Shown: positions 1 through 5,828, counted from the stretch's first letter. The stretch is DNA of 5,927 nucleotides from an uncultured Desulfovibrio sp. (GCA_900550745.1 URTO01000137.1:1-5927); one strand, 5' to 3'. Numbers and translations are program-made. The notes: generated by a model not told the origin, from the sequence alone.

Positions 1-1
1 C

Positions 2-238
2 GCTGTCAGCTTCATAGAAGGTGCTATTGGCATGAAAGATTCTGTCGGGGACGAAGCCGCGCGCGTATTTGCAGCACAATTTTACTCTGCCATTGGTTTT
101 GGTAAGTCCGTGGCTGTTGCCTTTGAACAGGCAAAAGCAGCTCTTTTACTTGAAGATATTAGAGAAGAAGAAATTCCAGAGTTATTTCTACAAGATGGCA
201 TTGAGGCGGAAAATTTTATTCTTGTCGAACCCAGATAA
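2..238 (+). CDS. C-terminal end of a CHAT-domain (caspase-like) protein, 5' truncated
   Basis: The open frame runs from the window edge (first full codon at base 2) to TAA at 236-238, giving about 78 residues. The first in-window ATG is at 32, but the frame is open upstream and the residues before it (AVSFIEGAIG) fit the family, so that ATG is internal. The pattern GMKDSVGDEAARVFAAQFYSAIGFGKSV, in short pieces 'G-D-E-A-A', 'F-Y-x-A-I-G-x-G-K-S-V' and 'AFEQAKAAL', followed by 'IPELF', is the typical C-terminal end of CHAT domains, the caspase-like peptidase family often found as a C-terminal effector in bacterial conflict systems. The catalytic His and Cys lie upstream of the window and cannot be checked. 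Base composition is clearly more AT-rich than in the eut genes. The substrate and any N-terminal partner domain are unknown. Confidence 0.72.
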   Translation, partial: AVSFIEGAIGMKDSVGDEAARVFAAQFYSAIGFGKSVAVAFEQAKAALLLEDIREEEIPELFLQDGIEAENFILVEPR

Positions 239-400
239 TTGTTAGGAATGGGGTAGGGCGCTCCCTCAAGTGAGCTATCTGTTGCCTCAGTGAGAAGAGC
301 ACAGCCCGGAATACCCCTCCGGTATGCTTCCCATTGGTCGCACCGCAAGCGTCAGCACTTATCTTCCCTTTCTGGTTAGGAATAGGTTAGGAAATGAGAA
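239..400. repeat. Spacer with four GTTAGGA repeats and small inverted/direct repeats
   Basis: No gene is supported here. The motif GTTAGGA(A/T)(A/T) occurs at 241-249, 375-383, 386-394 and again at 412-420, where it forms part of the loop of the terminator hairpin. CCTCAAGTGAG (264-274) and CCTCAGTGAG (285-294) are an imperfect direct repeat, and ATACC-CCTCC-GGTAT forms a small hairpin near 313-327. The function is unknown. It lies between an accessory-looking gene and a tRNA 3' end, so it may be the edge of an inserted element. Confidence 0.4.
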
Positions 401-432
401 AAGCCCTTATGGTTAGGATTCCATAAGGGCTT
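401..432 (-). terminator. Hairpin terminator downstream of tRNA-fMet (possibly bidirectional)
   Basis: This is a perfect 12-bp inverted repeat: AAGCCCTTATGG at 401-412 and CCATAAGGGCTT at 421-432, with an 8-nt loop. On the minus strand it begins 9 nt after the tRNA 3' CCA, and the stem end runs into TTTTCTCATTT, a moderate U-tract, as expected for an intrinsic terminator of the tRNA transcript. On the plus strand the stem is followed by GATTTTATT, so it could also stop transcription from the CHAT gene. Confidence 0.75.
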
Positions 433-440
433 GATTTTAT

Positions 441-517
<77 letters not shown>

Positions 518-530
518 TCATGTGGAAAGA

Positions 531-568
531 GTACTACGCTTACCATGCGGGGATGGCAAGCTTTTTTT
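531..568 (-). promoter_or_regulatory. Candidate sigma-70 promoter with A-tract for tRNA-fMet
   Basis: On the minus strand TTGCCA (559-554, four of six to TTGACA with the strong TTG start) is separated by 17 nt from TAGTAC (536-531, a weak -10). An uninterrupted seven-A tract (568-562) sits just upstream of the -35, where an UP element would be. The predicted start would lie a few bases before the tRNA 5' end at 517. The spacing and position are good and the -10 is poor, hence the modest confidence. Confidence 0.42.
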
Positions 569-586
569 CGGCCCGTGGCAAAAAAA
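562..586. other. T7-hairpin-A7 inverted repeat between eutP and tRNA
   Basis: Seven T (562-568), then CGGCC-CGT-GGC, then seven A (580-586), form a near-symmetrical inverted repeat with a 2-nt bulge. The GC part of the stem is only three pairs. On the minus strand the T-run at 586-580 is the first U-tract after the eutP stop (669), so this may mark the end of the eut transcript, although no strong GC stem precedes it. The rest of 518-668 shows no gene. Confidence 0.35.
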
Positions 587-668
587 TCCCGCCCCGCTGC
601 CGTCCGTCCAGCCCAGCCTCCTTCGAGAGCCTTTTCAACCTGCCTTCCTTACAAGGCTTTCCTCCAGA

Positions 669-1157
669 TCAGGCGCCTTTCCCGGTTCCGGCGCACGGGA
701 CGAGATGGTTCTCTTCAAGCCAGCGGCGCAGCGGCTCCAGCGTTTCGGGCCGGAATGCCGACACCGTGAAGAACGGCCCCCGCAGGCCCATGCGCTCCAG
801 CCCCCGCTCGGCGCGCGGGATGTCCGCGTCGGGATGGTCGGTTTTGCTGATGATCCCGGCGATGAGGAGGTTCGGCACGGTTTGCAGCAGCCCCGGAGGG
901 ACATGGGCGGGCTCCGCCGTGGCTGACTGCACATACAGGATGGCCCGCACATCCTCAGCCGCCACAAGGAACGCCGTGCGGCGCTGCGGGTAGGTGATGT
1001 ACTCGCCGGGCAGGTCTACCATCAGATCTTTATGGAATACGGGCGATTGCGTCTTGATGACCCGCCTTTCGGAACCGGGCTCCAGAAGCGCGGCGCAGAG
1101 CGTGCTCTTCCCGGCCTCGGGCGGCCCGGCAAGCAGGCATTTCCAGCGTTTGGGCAT
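669..1157 (-). CDS. eutP: EutP/PduV-family P-loop protein of ethanolamine microcompartment operon
   Basis: The predicted product is 162 residues, the usual size for EutP. A P-loop GPPEAGKST lies at residues 11-19 (Walker A), a DLPG G3-like box at 48-51, followed by E52 and Y53 as in EutP proteins, then a SKTD G4-like box at 104-107 and an SAF G5-like segment at 133-135. It has no membrane segment. EutP and PduV are Ras-like small P-loop proteins tied to microcompartments. Acetate kinase activity has been reported for Salmonella EutP, so the role may be metabolic as well as structural; which applies here is not visible. ATG at 1157 is supported by a strong GGAGGAAA Shine-Dalgarno sequence just upstream. 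It is the last gene of the eut operon, separated from eutS by an unusually long 254-nt spacer, and is followed by tRNA-fMet rather than more eut genes. Confidence 0.9.
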   Translation of the reverse strand: MPKRWKCLLAGPPEAGKSTLCAALLEPGSERRVIKTQSPVFHKDLMVDLPGEYITYPQRRTAFLVAAEDVRAILYVQSATAEPAHVPPGLLQTVPNLLIAGIISKTDHPDADIPRAERGLERMGLRGPFFTVSAFRPETLEPLRRWLEENHLVPCAGTGKGA

Positions 1158-1411
1158 GATTTCCTCCGTAGCGGCCTTCTCCCTTCAGCATCGGCGTAAG
1201 GCCGCCCCCCAGCGGCTCCAGCGGCCTCAGCGCGCCGGGCCCGCAGATAAGCGAGCCACCCCGCTTCCGGATTGGAAACGGCATGGCATCCCCCACCCCG
1301 GAAGGCGGGAGGGCACCCAGCGTATCGCTATGCTGGCATCGCCCCGCCCGACCCCACTCCGGAACGGGGGCGGGCCCCCGCACTGCCCGGCCCGGTGCCG
1401 CGCTCCCGGCG
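1158..1411 (-). other. Long GC-rich eutS-eutP intercistronic spacer with hairpins
   Basis: No coding sequence with recognisable similarity is seen in these 254 nt. A clean hairpin has arms at 1317-1324 and 1329-1336 (CCAGCGTA/TATGCTGG, one G:U pair, TCGC tetraloop). A GC-rich stem, GCCCGACCCC (1346-1355) with GGGGGCGGGC (1366-1375), has one mismatch and a 10-nt loop. GGCCGC (1200-1205) can pair with GCGGCC (1221-1226). None is followed by a U-tract on the minus strand, so they look more like mRNA-processing or stabilising structures than terminators. Confidence 0.45.
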
Positions 1412-1753
1412 TCAGTGCCGGGTGACGGGGCAAATGGTGAATTGCAGCAGCCGCTTGAGCATATCGTTAACCTGCGTGAGGGCCTGCTCCACCGCGCCCA
1501 CGGAACCGTACAGGATCAGCGTGCCGGAAAAGCGGTCGAGGAAGGCCACGTTCACGTCCGCCGAACGCACCGCCATATCCCCGGCAATGATCGCCGTCTC
1601 GCCCGGCGTCAGGGTGAGGATGCCGATGGCGTCCACGTCGGGAATCCCGGCCTTTTCGCAGATTTCCGGTGCGGGGTGCGCGATGAGGTGCGCCACCGTC
1701 ACCTGTTTCCCCGGCACATAGGCGCGCGTCCCGGTATTCGTCTCATTGGGCAT
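1412..1753 (-). CDS. eutS: EutS/PduU-type circularly permuted BMC shell protein
   Basis: The product is 113 residues, close to the ~111 of enterobacterial EutS. The sequence [16 protein letters not shown] (12-27), [18 protein letters not shown] (42-59), [19 protein letters not shown] and the ending [10 protein letters not shown] follow EutS almost segment by segment. This is the family whose BMC fold is circularly permuted and whose hexamers form part of the ethanolamine microcompartment shell. The start at 1753 was chosen over an in-frame ATG nine codons upstream (1780). The start at 1753 has AAAGGGGGAAG immediately upstream and gives the family length. The gene lies 45 nt after eutC. Residue 41 is Asp where E. 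coli EutS, as I recall it, has the bend-forming Gly39 (see findings). Confidence 0.94.
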   Translation of the reverse strand: MPNETNTGTRAYVPGKQVTVAHLIAHPAPEICEKAGIPDVDAIGILTLTPGETAIIAGDMAVRSADVNVAFLDRFSGTLILYGSVGAVEQALTQVNDMLKRLLQFTICPVTRH

Positions 1754-1798
1754 GGGCTTCCCCCTTTCCCGTCCCGGCATCCCGGCCCGCTGACGGCG

Positions 1799-2782
1799 TC
1801 ATGCGCCCGCGTCCCCGGCCTGACGCCTGTTCAGCCTGATGCCGCTGGCCTTCCAATGCAGCATGTCCCGGACAAGATCCACAATGACGGCTGCTGCTTC
1901 CACAGGCGGCGTCCCTTCCCGGTGGATGTTCGAAAGCACCGAGCGGTCGGATTCGAGCGTGTCCGCCGTGGGGCGGTAGACCGCGTAGCAGCTCATGCTT
2001 TCCGACTGCCCGAGCCCCGGCCTCTCGCCCACGAGCATGACCACCACGTCGCAGCCCACGGCCTCGCCGATGCGGTCTTCGGCCTTCACCCTGCCGTGCC
2101 GCAGGAACAGCGGGGCCCCGGCCCGGATGCCGGCCTGCTTGAGCCCGTTCAGGAGCGGAGGCAGGATTTCCTCATAGTTGGCGAGCAGCGCGTCCGTGCT
2201 CAGGCCGTCCGAAAGCACGATCACCACCTGCGGGGCGTCGGCATAGCGGCGCTTCAGCTCCCGCAAGGACTCCTCGGACAGCAGCCGCCCGAGGTCGGGC
2301 CGCGTGAGGTAGGTATCCTTGTCCTCCGCCAGCGTGGAAACGCTCCACAGGCCATGTCCGCTGATCCATTCTTCAGGTACTTCTTTAAAGACCGTCCCCT
2401 TCGAGCGGGCATGATCCGCGAGGAAACGCAGGTAGGCCCGCGTCGGGGGCCGCGTCCCCACAGTCCCGGTGGCGATGCGCGCCCCGGTGTGTGAAACGAA
2501 ATCATCAATGACGTCACGCCGATGGGGTGAAGCGATGAAACACCCCCGGCGGAATTCCGGCCCCGCCAGATCGGGGAGCGTACCGCCCCCGTCCCGGCCC
2601 TCGTCCTGAGCCGTGGGCATCCCGGTATGCGCCGCTTCCGGCTTGCCTCCCCGCCCGGCGGACGGGACAACGCCAGTCCCGGTTTCCCCGTGACCGACCG
2701 GACGATCCGCCCCGGCCGGAGCGCCTTCCCTCAGCGCGGCGAGCACTTCCGCCGCGATACGCTCTACATCCTGTTCCCGCAT
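1799..2782 (-). CDS. eutC: Ethanolamine ammonia-lyase small subunit
   Basis: EutC pairs with EutB to form the adenosylcobalamin-dependent lyase that converts ethanolamine to acetaldehyde and ammonia. The 327-residue product contains the family core from about residue 80. It includes ARIATGTVGTRPPTRAYLRF (101-120) with DHARSK after it, and the cofactor-side motif LVGERPGLGQSESMSCYAVY (250-269). Further family segments are SNIHREGTPPVEAAAVIVDL (284-303) and KASGIRLNR near the end. It is about 30 residues longer than E. coli EutC, and the excess is in the N-terminal part. Residues 1-19 (MREQDVERIAAEVLAALRE) form a likely amphipathic helix like the EutC encapsulation peptide. Residues 20-70 are a Gly/Ala/Pro-rich linker. 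ATG at 2782 has AAGGAAAGG upstream. It starts 32 nt after eutB. Confidence 0.95.
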   Translation of the reverse strand: MREQDVERIAAEVLAALREGAPAGADRPVGHGETGTGVVPSAGRGGKPEAAHTGMPTAQDEGRDGGGTLPDLAGPEFRRGCFIASPHRRDVIDDFVSHTGARIATGTVGTRPPTRAYLRFLADHARSKGTVFKEVPEEWISGHGLWSVSTLAEDKDTYLTRPDLGRLLSEESLRELKRRYADAPQVVIVLSDGLSTDALLANYEEILPPLLNGLKQAGIRAGAPLFLRHGRVKAEDRIGEAVGCDVVVMLVGERPGLGQSESMSCYAVYRPTADTLESDRSVLSNIHREGTPPVEAAAVIVDLVRDMLHWKASGIRLNRRQAGDAGA

Positions 2783-2814
2783 GTCCTTTCCTTACGAATG
2801 GGCGACGCCGCGCC

Positions 2815-4176
2815 TTAAAAGAGGAATGAGGCGTCCCCGGCCCGCGCCGTGAGCATACCGTTTTCCATGATGCCGTGCCGCTCCAGCCATTGCTCGAACT
2901 CCGGCGCGGGCCGCAGGTTGAGCAGCTGGCGGGCCGTGGCGATGTCGTGGAACGAATTCGTCTGATAGTTCAGCATGATGTCATCCCCCATCGGCAGGGA
3001 GATGATGAAATTGACCCCGGCGACGGCCAGCAGGAGCATCAGGTTCTCGTTGGAATTCTGGTCGGTGTCGGCGTGGTTCGTGTAGCAGCAGTCGCAGCCC
3101 ATCGGCAGGCCGTGCAGCTTGCCCATGAAGTGATCCTCAAGGGCGGCGCGGATGATCTGCTGATGGTTATACAGATATTCCGGGCCGATGAAGCCGACCA
3201 CCGTATTGACCATGAACGGCTGGTAGCGGCGGGCCAGCCCGTAACAGCGGGCCTCCATCGTCACCTGATCGCAGCCGTAATGCGCATCCGCCGACAGCGC
3301 GGAACCCTGCCCCGTCTCGAAGTACATGACGTTGGGCCCGGCGGCCTGGCAGTAATGCCCGGCGAGGTCATACGCCTCGTCAAGCAGCCCCACGCTCACG
3401 CCGAACTCGCCGAGCCCCTTCTCGCTCCCGGAGATGCTCTGGAAAATCATGCTCGCGTTGGCCCCCTGCCGGATGGCCTCCATCTGGGTGGTCACGTGCG
3501 CGAGTACGCAGTTTTGTGCGGGTATCCGATGCCGCTCGATGACCTCCCACAGGGCGTTGAGCATGGCCTTGGTGTTTTCCACGGTATCCGTCACCGGGTT
3601 GATGCCGATGACCGCATCGCCCGCGCCGTAGGACAGACCCTCATAAACCTGTGCCACAATAGAGGAAACGTCATCCCGCGTGTCGTTGGGCTGGAGGCGC
3701 GAGGAGAACCGCCCCGGCAGGCCCACGGTGTTGTTGGAGCGCACCACCACGGGCATCTTCTTCGCCGCGCAGATGAGGTCGGCGTTGGACATGATCTTGG
3801 ACACGGCGGCGGCCATTTCGGAGGTGAGCCCCTTGCGGACGCGCTCGATGTCGGCGGCGGACGTGCGCCCGTCCAGCAGGAATTCCCGGAACTCCGCAAC
3901 GGTCCAGTTCCTGATGCTCCCGTAAACCGGCGTGTGCACGGCGTCCTGAATGACCCGGGTGATGGCGTCGTCCTCGTAGGGGACCACGGGGTTTTCGCGC
4001 AGGTCGCCGAGCGTCAGCTCGCTGAGCACCTGCTTGGCGGCGACCCGTTCCCGCATGGACGAGGCGGCGACGCCCGCAAGCACGTCTCCGGAGCGCAACT
4101 CCCCGGCCTTGTTCAGGACTTCCTTGATCGAACCGAATGCATACGTTGTCCCGAAGAGGACGGTCTTCAGCTTCAC
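2815..4176 (-). CDS. eutB: Ethanolamine ammonia-lyase large (catalytic) subunit, GTG start
   Basis: EutB is the catalytic TIM-barrel subunit of coenzyme B12-dependent ethanolamine ammonia-lyase. I place the start at GTG 4176: it gives (M)KLKTVLFG like the known N-terminus, has GGAG five bases upstream, and yields exactly 453 residues, the E. coli length. The frame stays open upstream to 4215, but those 13 residues have no counterpart. With this start the active-site positions coincide with E. coli numbering as I recall it: R160, Q162, N193, F258, E287 and D362 are all present. Other family blocks are SRLQPNDTRDD (159-169), AHVTTQMEAIR (226-236), YFETGQGSALS (285-295), VGFIGPEYLYN (327-337) and MGCDCCYTNHAD (359-370). 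It looks intact and functional. It follows the dehydrogenase after 148 nt. Confidence 0.97.
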   Translation of the reverse strand: MKLKTVLFGTTYAFGSIKEVLNKAGELRSGDVLAGVAASSMRERVAAKQVLSELTLGDLRENPVVPYEDDAITRVIQDAVHTPVYGSIRNWTVAEFREFLLDGRTSAADIERVRKGLTSEMAAAVSKIMSNADLICAAKKMPVVVRSNNTVGLPGRFSSRLQPNDTRDDVSSIVAQVYEGLSYGAGDAVIGINPVTDTVENTKAMLNALWEVIERHRIPAQNCVLAHVTTQMEAIRQGANASMIFQSISGSEKGLGEFGVSVGLLDEAYDLAGHYCQAAGPNVMYFETGQGSALSADAHYGCDQVTMEARCYGLARRYQPFMVNTVVGFIGPEYLYNHQQIIRAALEDHFMGKLHGLPMGCDCCYTNHADTDQNSNENLMLLLAVAGVNFIISLPMGDDIMLNYQTNSFHDIATARQLLNLRPAPEFEQWLERHGIMENGMLTARAGDASFLF

Positions 4177-4324
4177 GGCTGCTCCACGAAAAAAAGCGTT
4201 GTCCGGGGGCGGCACGCCGGGAATGGCGGCGACCCGCCCCGGAGTGGTGAAGGCACCTCCCGGTGCGCCGCCGGCGGATGCGGCGGCCTTCGGGAAGCGG
4301 GCGTTCTTTTGGAAGCGTCGGCGG
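4177..4324 (-). other. Intercistronic spacer before eutB with GC hairpins and GGAG ribosome-binding site
   Basis: These 148 nt hold no supported gene. GCACC (4253-4257) and GGTGC (4262-4266) form a hairpin with a TCCC loop, next to the palindrome CCGCCGGCGG at 4268-4277. On the minus strand a seven-T run precedes CGTGGAGCAGCC and the eutB GTG, placing GGAG five bases from the start. No cobalamin-riboswitch signature could be recognised. Confidence 0.45.
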
Positions 4325-5497
4325 CTACTTGTAGGACTGCATCAGGATTTCGACCACGTCCGCTTCCGTGACGGTGTAGCGGTCGCACTCGAACCCGACT
4401 TCGGCGGCGGCGATATGGGCCACCTTGGGCAGGTCGTCCTTGTTGATGTTGAAGTCGGACATGGCGAGCTTGTCCATGCCGGTCCGCTCCATGAGCTTGG
4501 CAAGGGCGGTCACGAAGGCGTAGCCGGGCTTGGCGGGGTCGGCCTTTTCGCCCATGATTTCACCGATGGCGTCGAATTCCGTGGGCAGCAGCGAGCAGAC
4601 CTTCTTGTAGTAGGCGTCGGCGATGAGCAGCAGGGACGCGCCGTGCGGCACGTTGGGGAAGAACCCGCCGAGGGCCTGTGCGATGATGTGGTGGGAGGTG
4701 GTGCACACGAGGGACTGCGTGAACCCGCACAGGATATTCGCGGCGTAGGAGATGTTGCTGCGGGATTCGAGGTTCGAGCCGTCCTCGGAGACGATGGGCA
4801 GGTGCTTGGCGACTTTTTCGATGGCGTCGACGGCGAAAAGCTCGGTGAGGCGGTTCTCGTTGCCGTTGTTCACGTAGCATTCGGAAGCGTGGAACAGCGC
4901 GTCGAAGCCTTGGAACAGGGTCAGCTTGTGCGGCAGGGTGAGCATCAGCTCTGGGTCGATGATGGAAATGGCGGGGAAGATCTCGTCGAGCGTGAAGTCG
5001 AGCTTTTCGTTGGTTTCCTCATTGGTCACGACGGCATAGGGGTCGGCTTCGGTGCCCGTCCCGGCGGTGGTGGAGATCGCCACCACGGGGAACGCGCCGG
5101 AAACCGGCTTGCGCCCGCCGCTTCCGGCGGAGGCGTAATCCCACAGGTCGCCGGGGTTGGCCATCATGATGGAGGCGGCCTTGGCGGTGTCGATGCTGCT
5201 GCCGCCGCCGAGCCCGATCACGAAGTCGCAGCCGCTTTCCTTGGCGAGCGCGGCGGCCGCCATGACGCCGGTGCGGGTCGGGTTGGGGGTGACTTTGTCG
5301 AACACGGCCACGGACACGCCGTTCTGTCCGAGCAGTTCGATCACGCGCTGCTGGATGCCGAGCTTTTCCATAAGCTTGTCTTCGGTGACGCACAGGAGGG
5401 CCTTCTTGCCGGGCAGGGAAAGGGTGGCGAGTTCCTTCAGGCGGCCCGCGCCGAAGACGATCCGGGTGGGGATGAAATAGTCGATGCGCTTCATCAT
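4325..5497 (-). CDS. Iron-dependent (group III) alcohol dehydrogenase, EutG-like
   Basis: The 390-residue product is standard for Fe-dependent alcohol dehydrogenases. The NAD(P)-binding Rossmann part carries GLGGGSSIDTAK (95-106), followed by TTAGTGTE (143-150). Expected metal ligands are D199 and H203 in FDALFHA, one His of the pair at 269/270, and H285 in PHG. Within the eut operon the likely role is reduction of acetaldehyde from ethanolamine to ethanol with recovery of NAD+, the job of EutG; the substrate is inferred from context. The start is ATG 5497, or the adjacent ATG 5494. Both lie downstream of GGAG; the frame extends to 5554, but those residues do not fit the family. There is no N-terminal extension that would act as an encapsulation peptide. 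It is the promoter-proximal gene. Bases 5178-5254 are repeated exactly at the window end. Confidence 0.93.
   Translation of the reverse strand: MMKRIDYFIPTRIVFGAGRLKELATLSLPGKKALLCVTEDKLMEKLGIQQRVIELLGQNGVSVAVFDKVTPNPTRTGVMAAAALAKESGCDFVIGLGGGSSIDTAKAASIMMANPGDLWDYASAGSGGRKPVSGAFPVVAISTTAGTGTEADPYAVVTNEETNEKLDFTLDEIFPAISIIDPELMLTLPHKLTLFQGFDALFHASECYVNNGNENRLTELFAVDAIEKVAKHLPIVSEDGSNLESRSNISYAANILCGFTQSLVCTTSHHIIAQALGGFFPNVPHGASLLLIADAYYKKVCSLLPTEFDAIGEIMGEKADPAKPGYAFVTALAKLMERTGMDKLAMSDFNINKDDLPKVAHIAAAEVGFECDRYTVTEADVVEILMQSYK
5178..5254. repeat. 77-bp exact direct repeat, internal copy (within dehydrogenase)
   Basis: This stretch encodes dehydrogenase residues 82-106, including the GLGGGSSIDTAK motif. 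It is identical base for base to 5851-5927, an offset of 673. Identity stops exactly at the left edge (5177 is G, 5850 is A). At the right edge the second copy is cut by the window end, so the true repeat could be longer. Confidence 0.97.
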
Positions 5498-5566
5498 GGC
5501 TTTGTGCTCCGTATAAGGTTTGGCGTTTTCAGAGGCGTAGCGCCTTGTTCTCATGCCCTTTCAGTG

Positions 5567-5582
5567 AGCAATAACGGTGCCA
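5567..5582 (-). promoter_or_regulatory. Sigma-54 (RpoN) promoter of the dehydrogenase-eut operon
   Basis: On the minus strand TGGCACCGTTATTGCT has the diagnostic GG at -24 and GC at -12 separated by exactly 10 nt. It matches TGGCAY-R-N4-TTGCW at all positions but one. The predicted start is near 5556, giving a leader of about 60 nt to the dehydrogenase ATG at 5497. Position and orientation fit the operon. Sigma-54 promoters need an enhancer-bound AAA+ activator, and candidate upstream sites exist (5647-5724). Confidence 0.8.
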
Positions 5583-5610
5583 AACTCCTATCCGTTCAAA
5601 TTGCTTATCT

Positions 5611-5696
5611 CTTTTCACAAAGCCCTGTTTGTCCGCTCAAAGCATCTGTAGCGGAGCACGCGGAACCTGCAGCGAAACGCTACACTTTTCACAAAG
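5611..5696. repeat. 12-bp direct repeat CTTTTCACAAAG in the upstream region
   Basis: CTTTTCACAAAG occurs identically at 5611-5622 and 5685-5696, 74 bp apart and in the same orientation. The first copy lies between the sigma-54 promoter and the TGTAGCG cluster; the second lies between the two best TGTAGCG sites. The 74-bp spacing is about seven helical turns. It may be a second regulator or host-factor site. Confidence 0.45.
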
Positions 5697-5724
5697 AACG
5701 GCCAAACTGTAGCGTTCTCGGACA
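5647..5724. promoter_or_regulatory. Putative enhancer (upstream activating sequences) with TGTAGCG/CGCTACA sites
   Basis: Two 17-bp sites share the form TG(C/T)AGCG-N3-N4-ACA: TGCAGCGAAACGCTACA at 5668-5684, a near-perfect palindrome, and TGTAGCGTTCTCGGACA at 5708-5724. Their starts are 40 bp apart. A further half-site, TGTAGCG, is at 5647-5653, 21 bp before the first. AACGCTACA (5676-5684) and TGTAGCGTT (5708-5716) are also a perfect 9-bp inverted repeat. They lie roughly 90-170 bp upstream of the predicted sigma-54 start, the usual place for enhancer-binding activators. The activator is not in the window. Confidence 0.6.
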
Positions 5725-5766
5725 AAGAGATGCGGAGGAAAGAGGGGAGAAACCTTTCTGAAGAAA

Positions 5767-5794
5767 GGGGGGAGCGCCCCACGCTTCTCCCCCC
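5767..5794 (-). terminator. GC-rich hairpin, probable terminator of an upstream minus-strand gene
   Basis: GGGGGGAGCG (5767-5776) pairs with CGCTTCTCCCCCC (5782-5794) around a CCCCA loop, allowing a small bulge or wobbles. On the minus strand it is followed by TTTCTTC, a modest U-tract. An overlapping smaller hairpin, CCTTTC-TGAA-GAAAGG, is at 5753-5768. It sits 35 nt beyond the stop codon at 5829-5831, so it could end transcription from whatever lies right of the window and insulate the sigma-54 promoter. Confidence 0.5.
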
Positions 5795-5828
5795 TTCCCC
5801 AGCCTTCTCTCCCCATCCGCCCATTCAT

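Noticed and set aside
82..348. 88-residue minus-strand frame opposite the CHAT tail
   Set aside because: Most of it is antisense to a recognised coding sequence and the remainder has no family resemblance.
1030..1383. 117-residue minus-strand frame covering the eutS-eutP spacer
   Set aside because: It overlaps the eutP start out of frame, has no clear ribosome-binding site and resembles nothing known; kept only as a note on the spacer.
1283..2494. 403-residue open frame on the plus strand opposite eutS and eutC
   Set aside because: It crosses two confirmed minus-strand genes and a spacer; low-complexity Arg/Pro/His-rich translation typical of GC-rich antisense frames.
4177..4324. Possible cobalamin riboswitch controlling eutB
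   Set aside because: A B12-dependent enzyme makes this attractive, but the spacer is short and I cannot find the conserved B12-box pattern; the sigma-54 leader of about 60 nt is also too short.
2875..4371. 498-residue open frame on the plus strand opposite eutB
   Set aside because: Antisense shadow of a fully supported eutB; the composition is His/Gly/Val-rich with no recognisable domain.
4034..5761. 575-residue open frame on the plus strand opposite the dehydrogenase
   Set aside because: It is the antisense shadow of a GC-rich gene: highly Gly/Val/His/Glu-biased, no family resemblance, and it runs through the promoter region.
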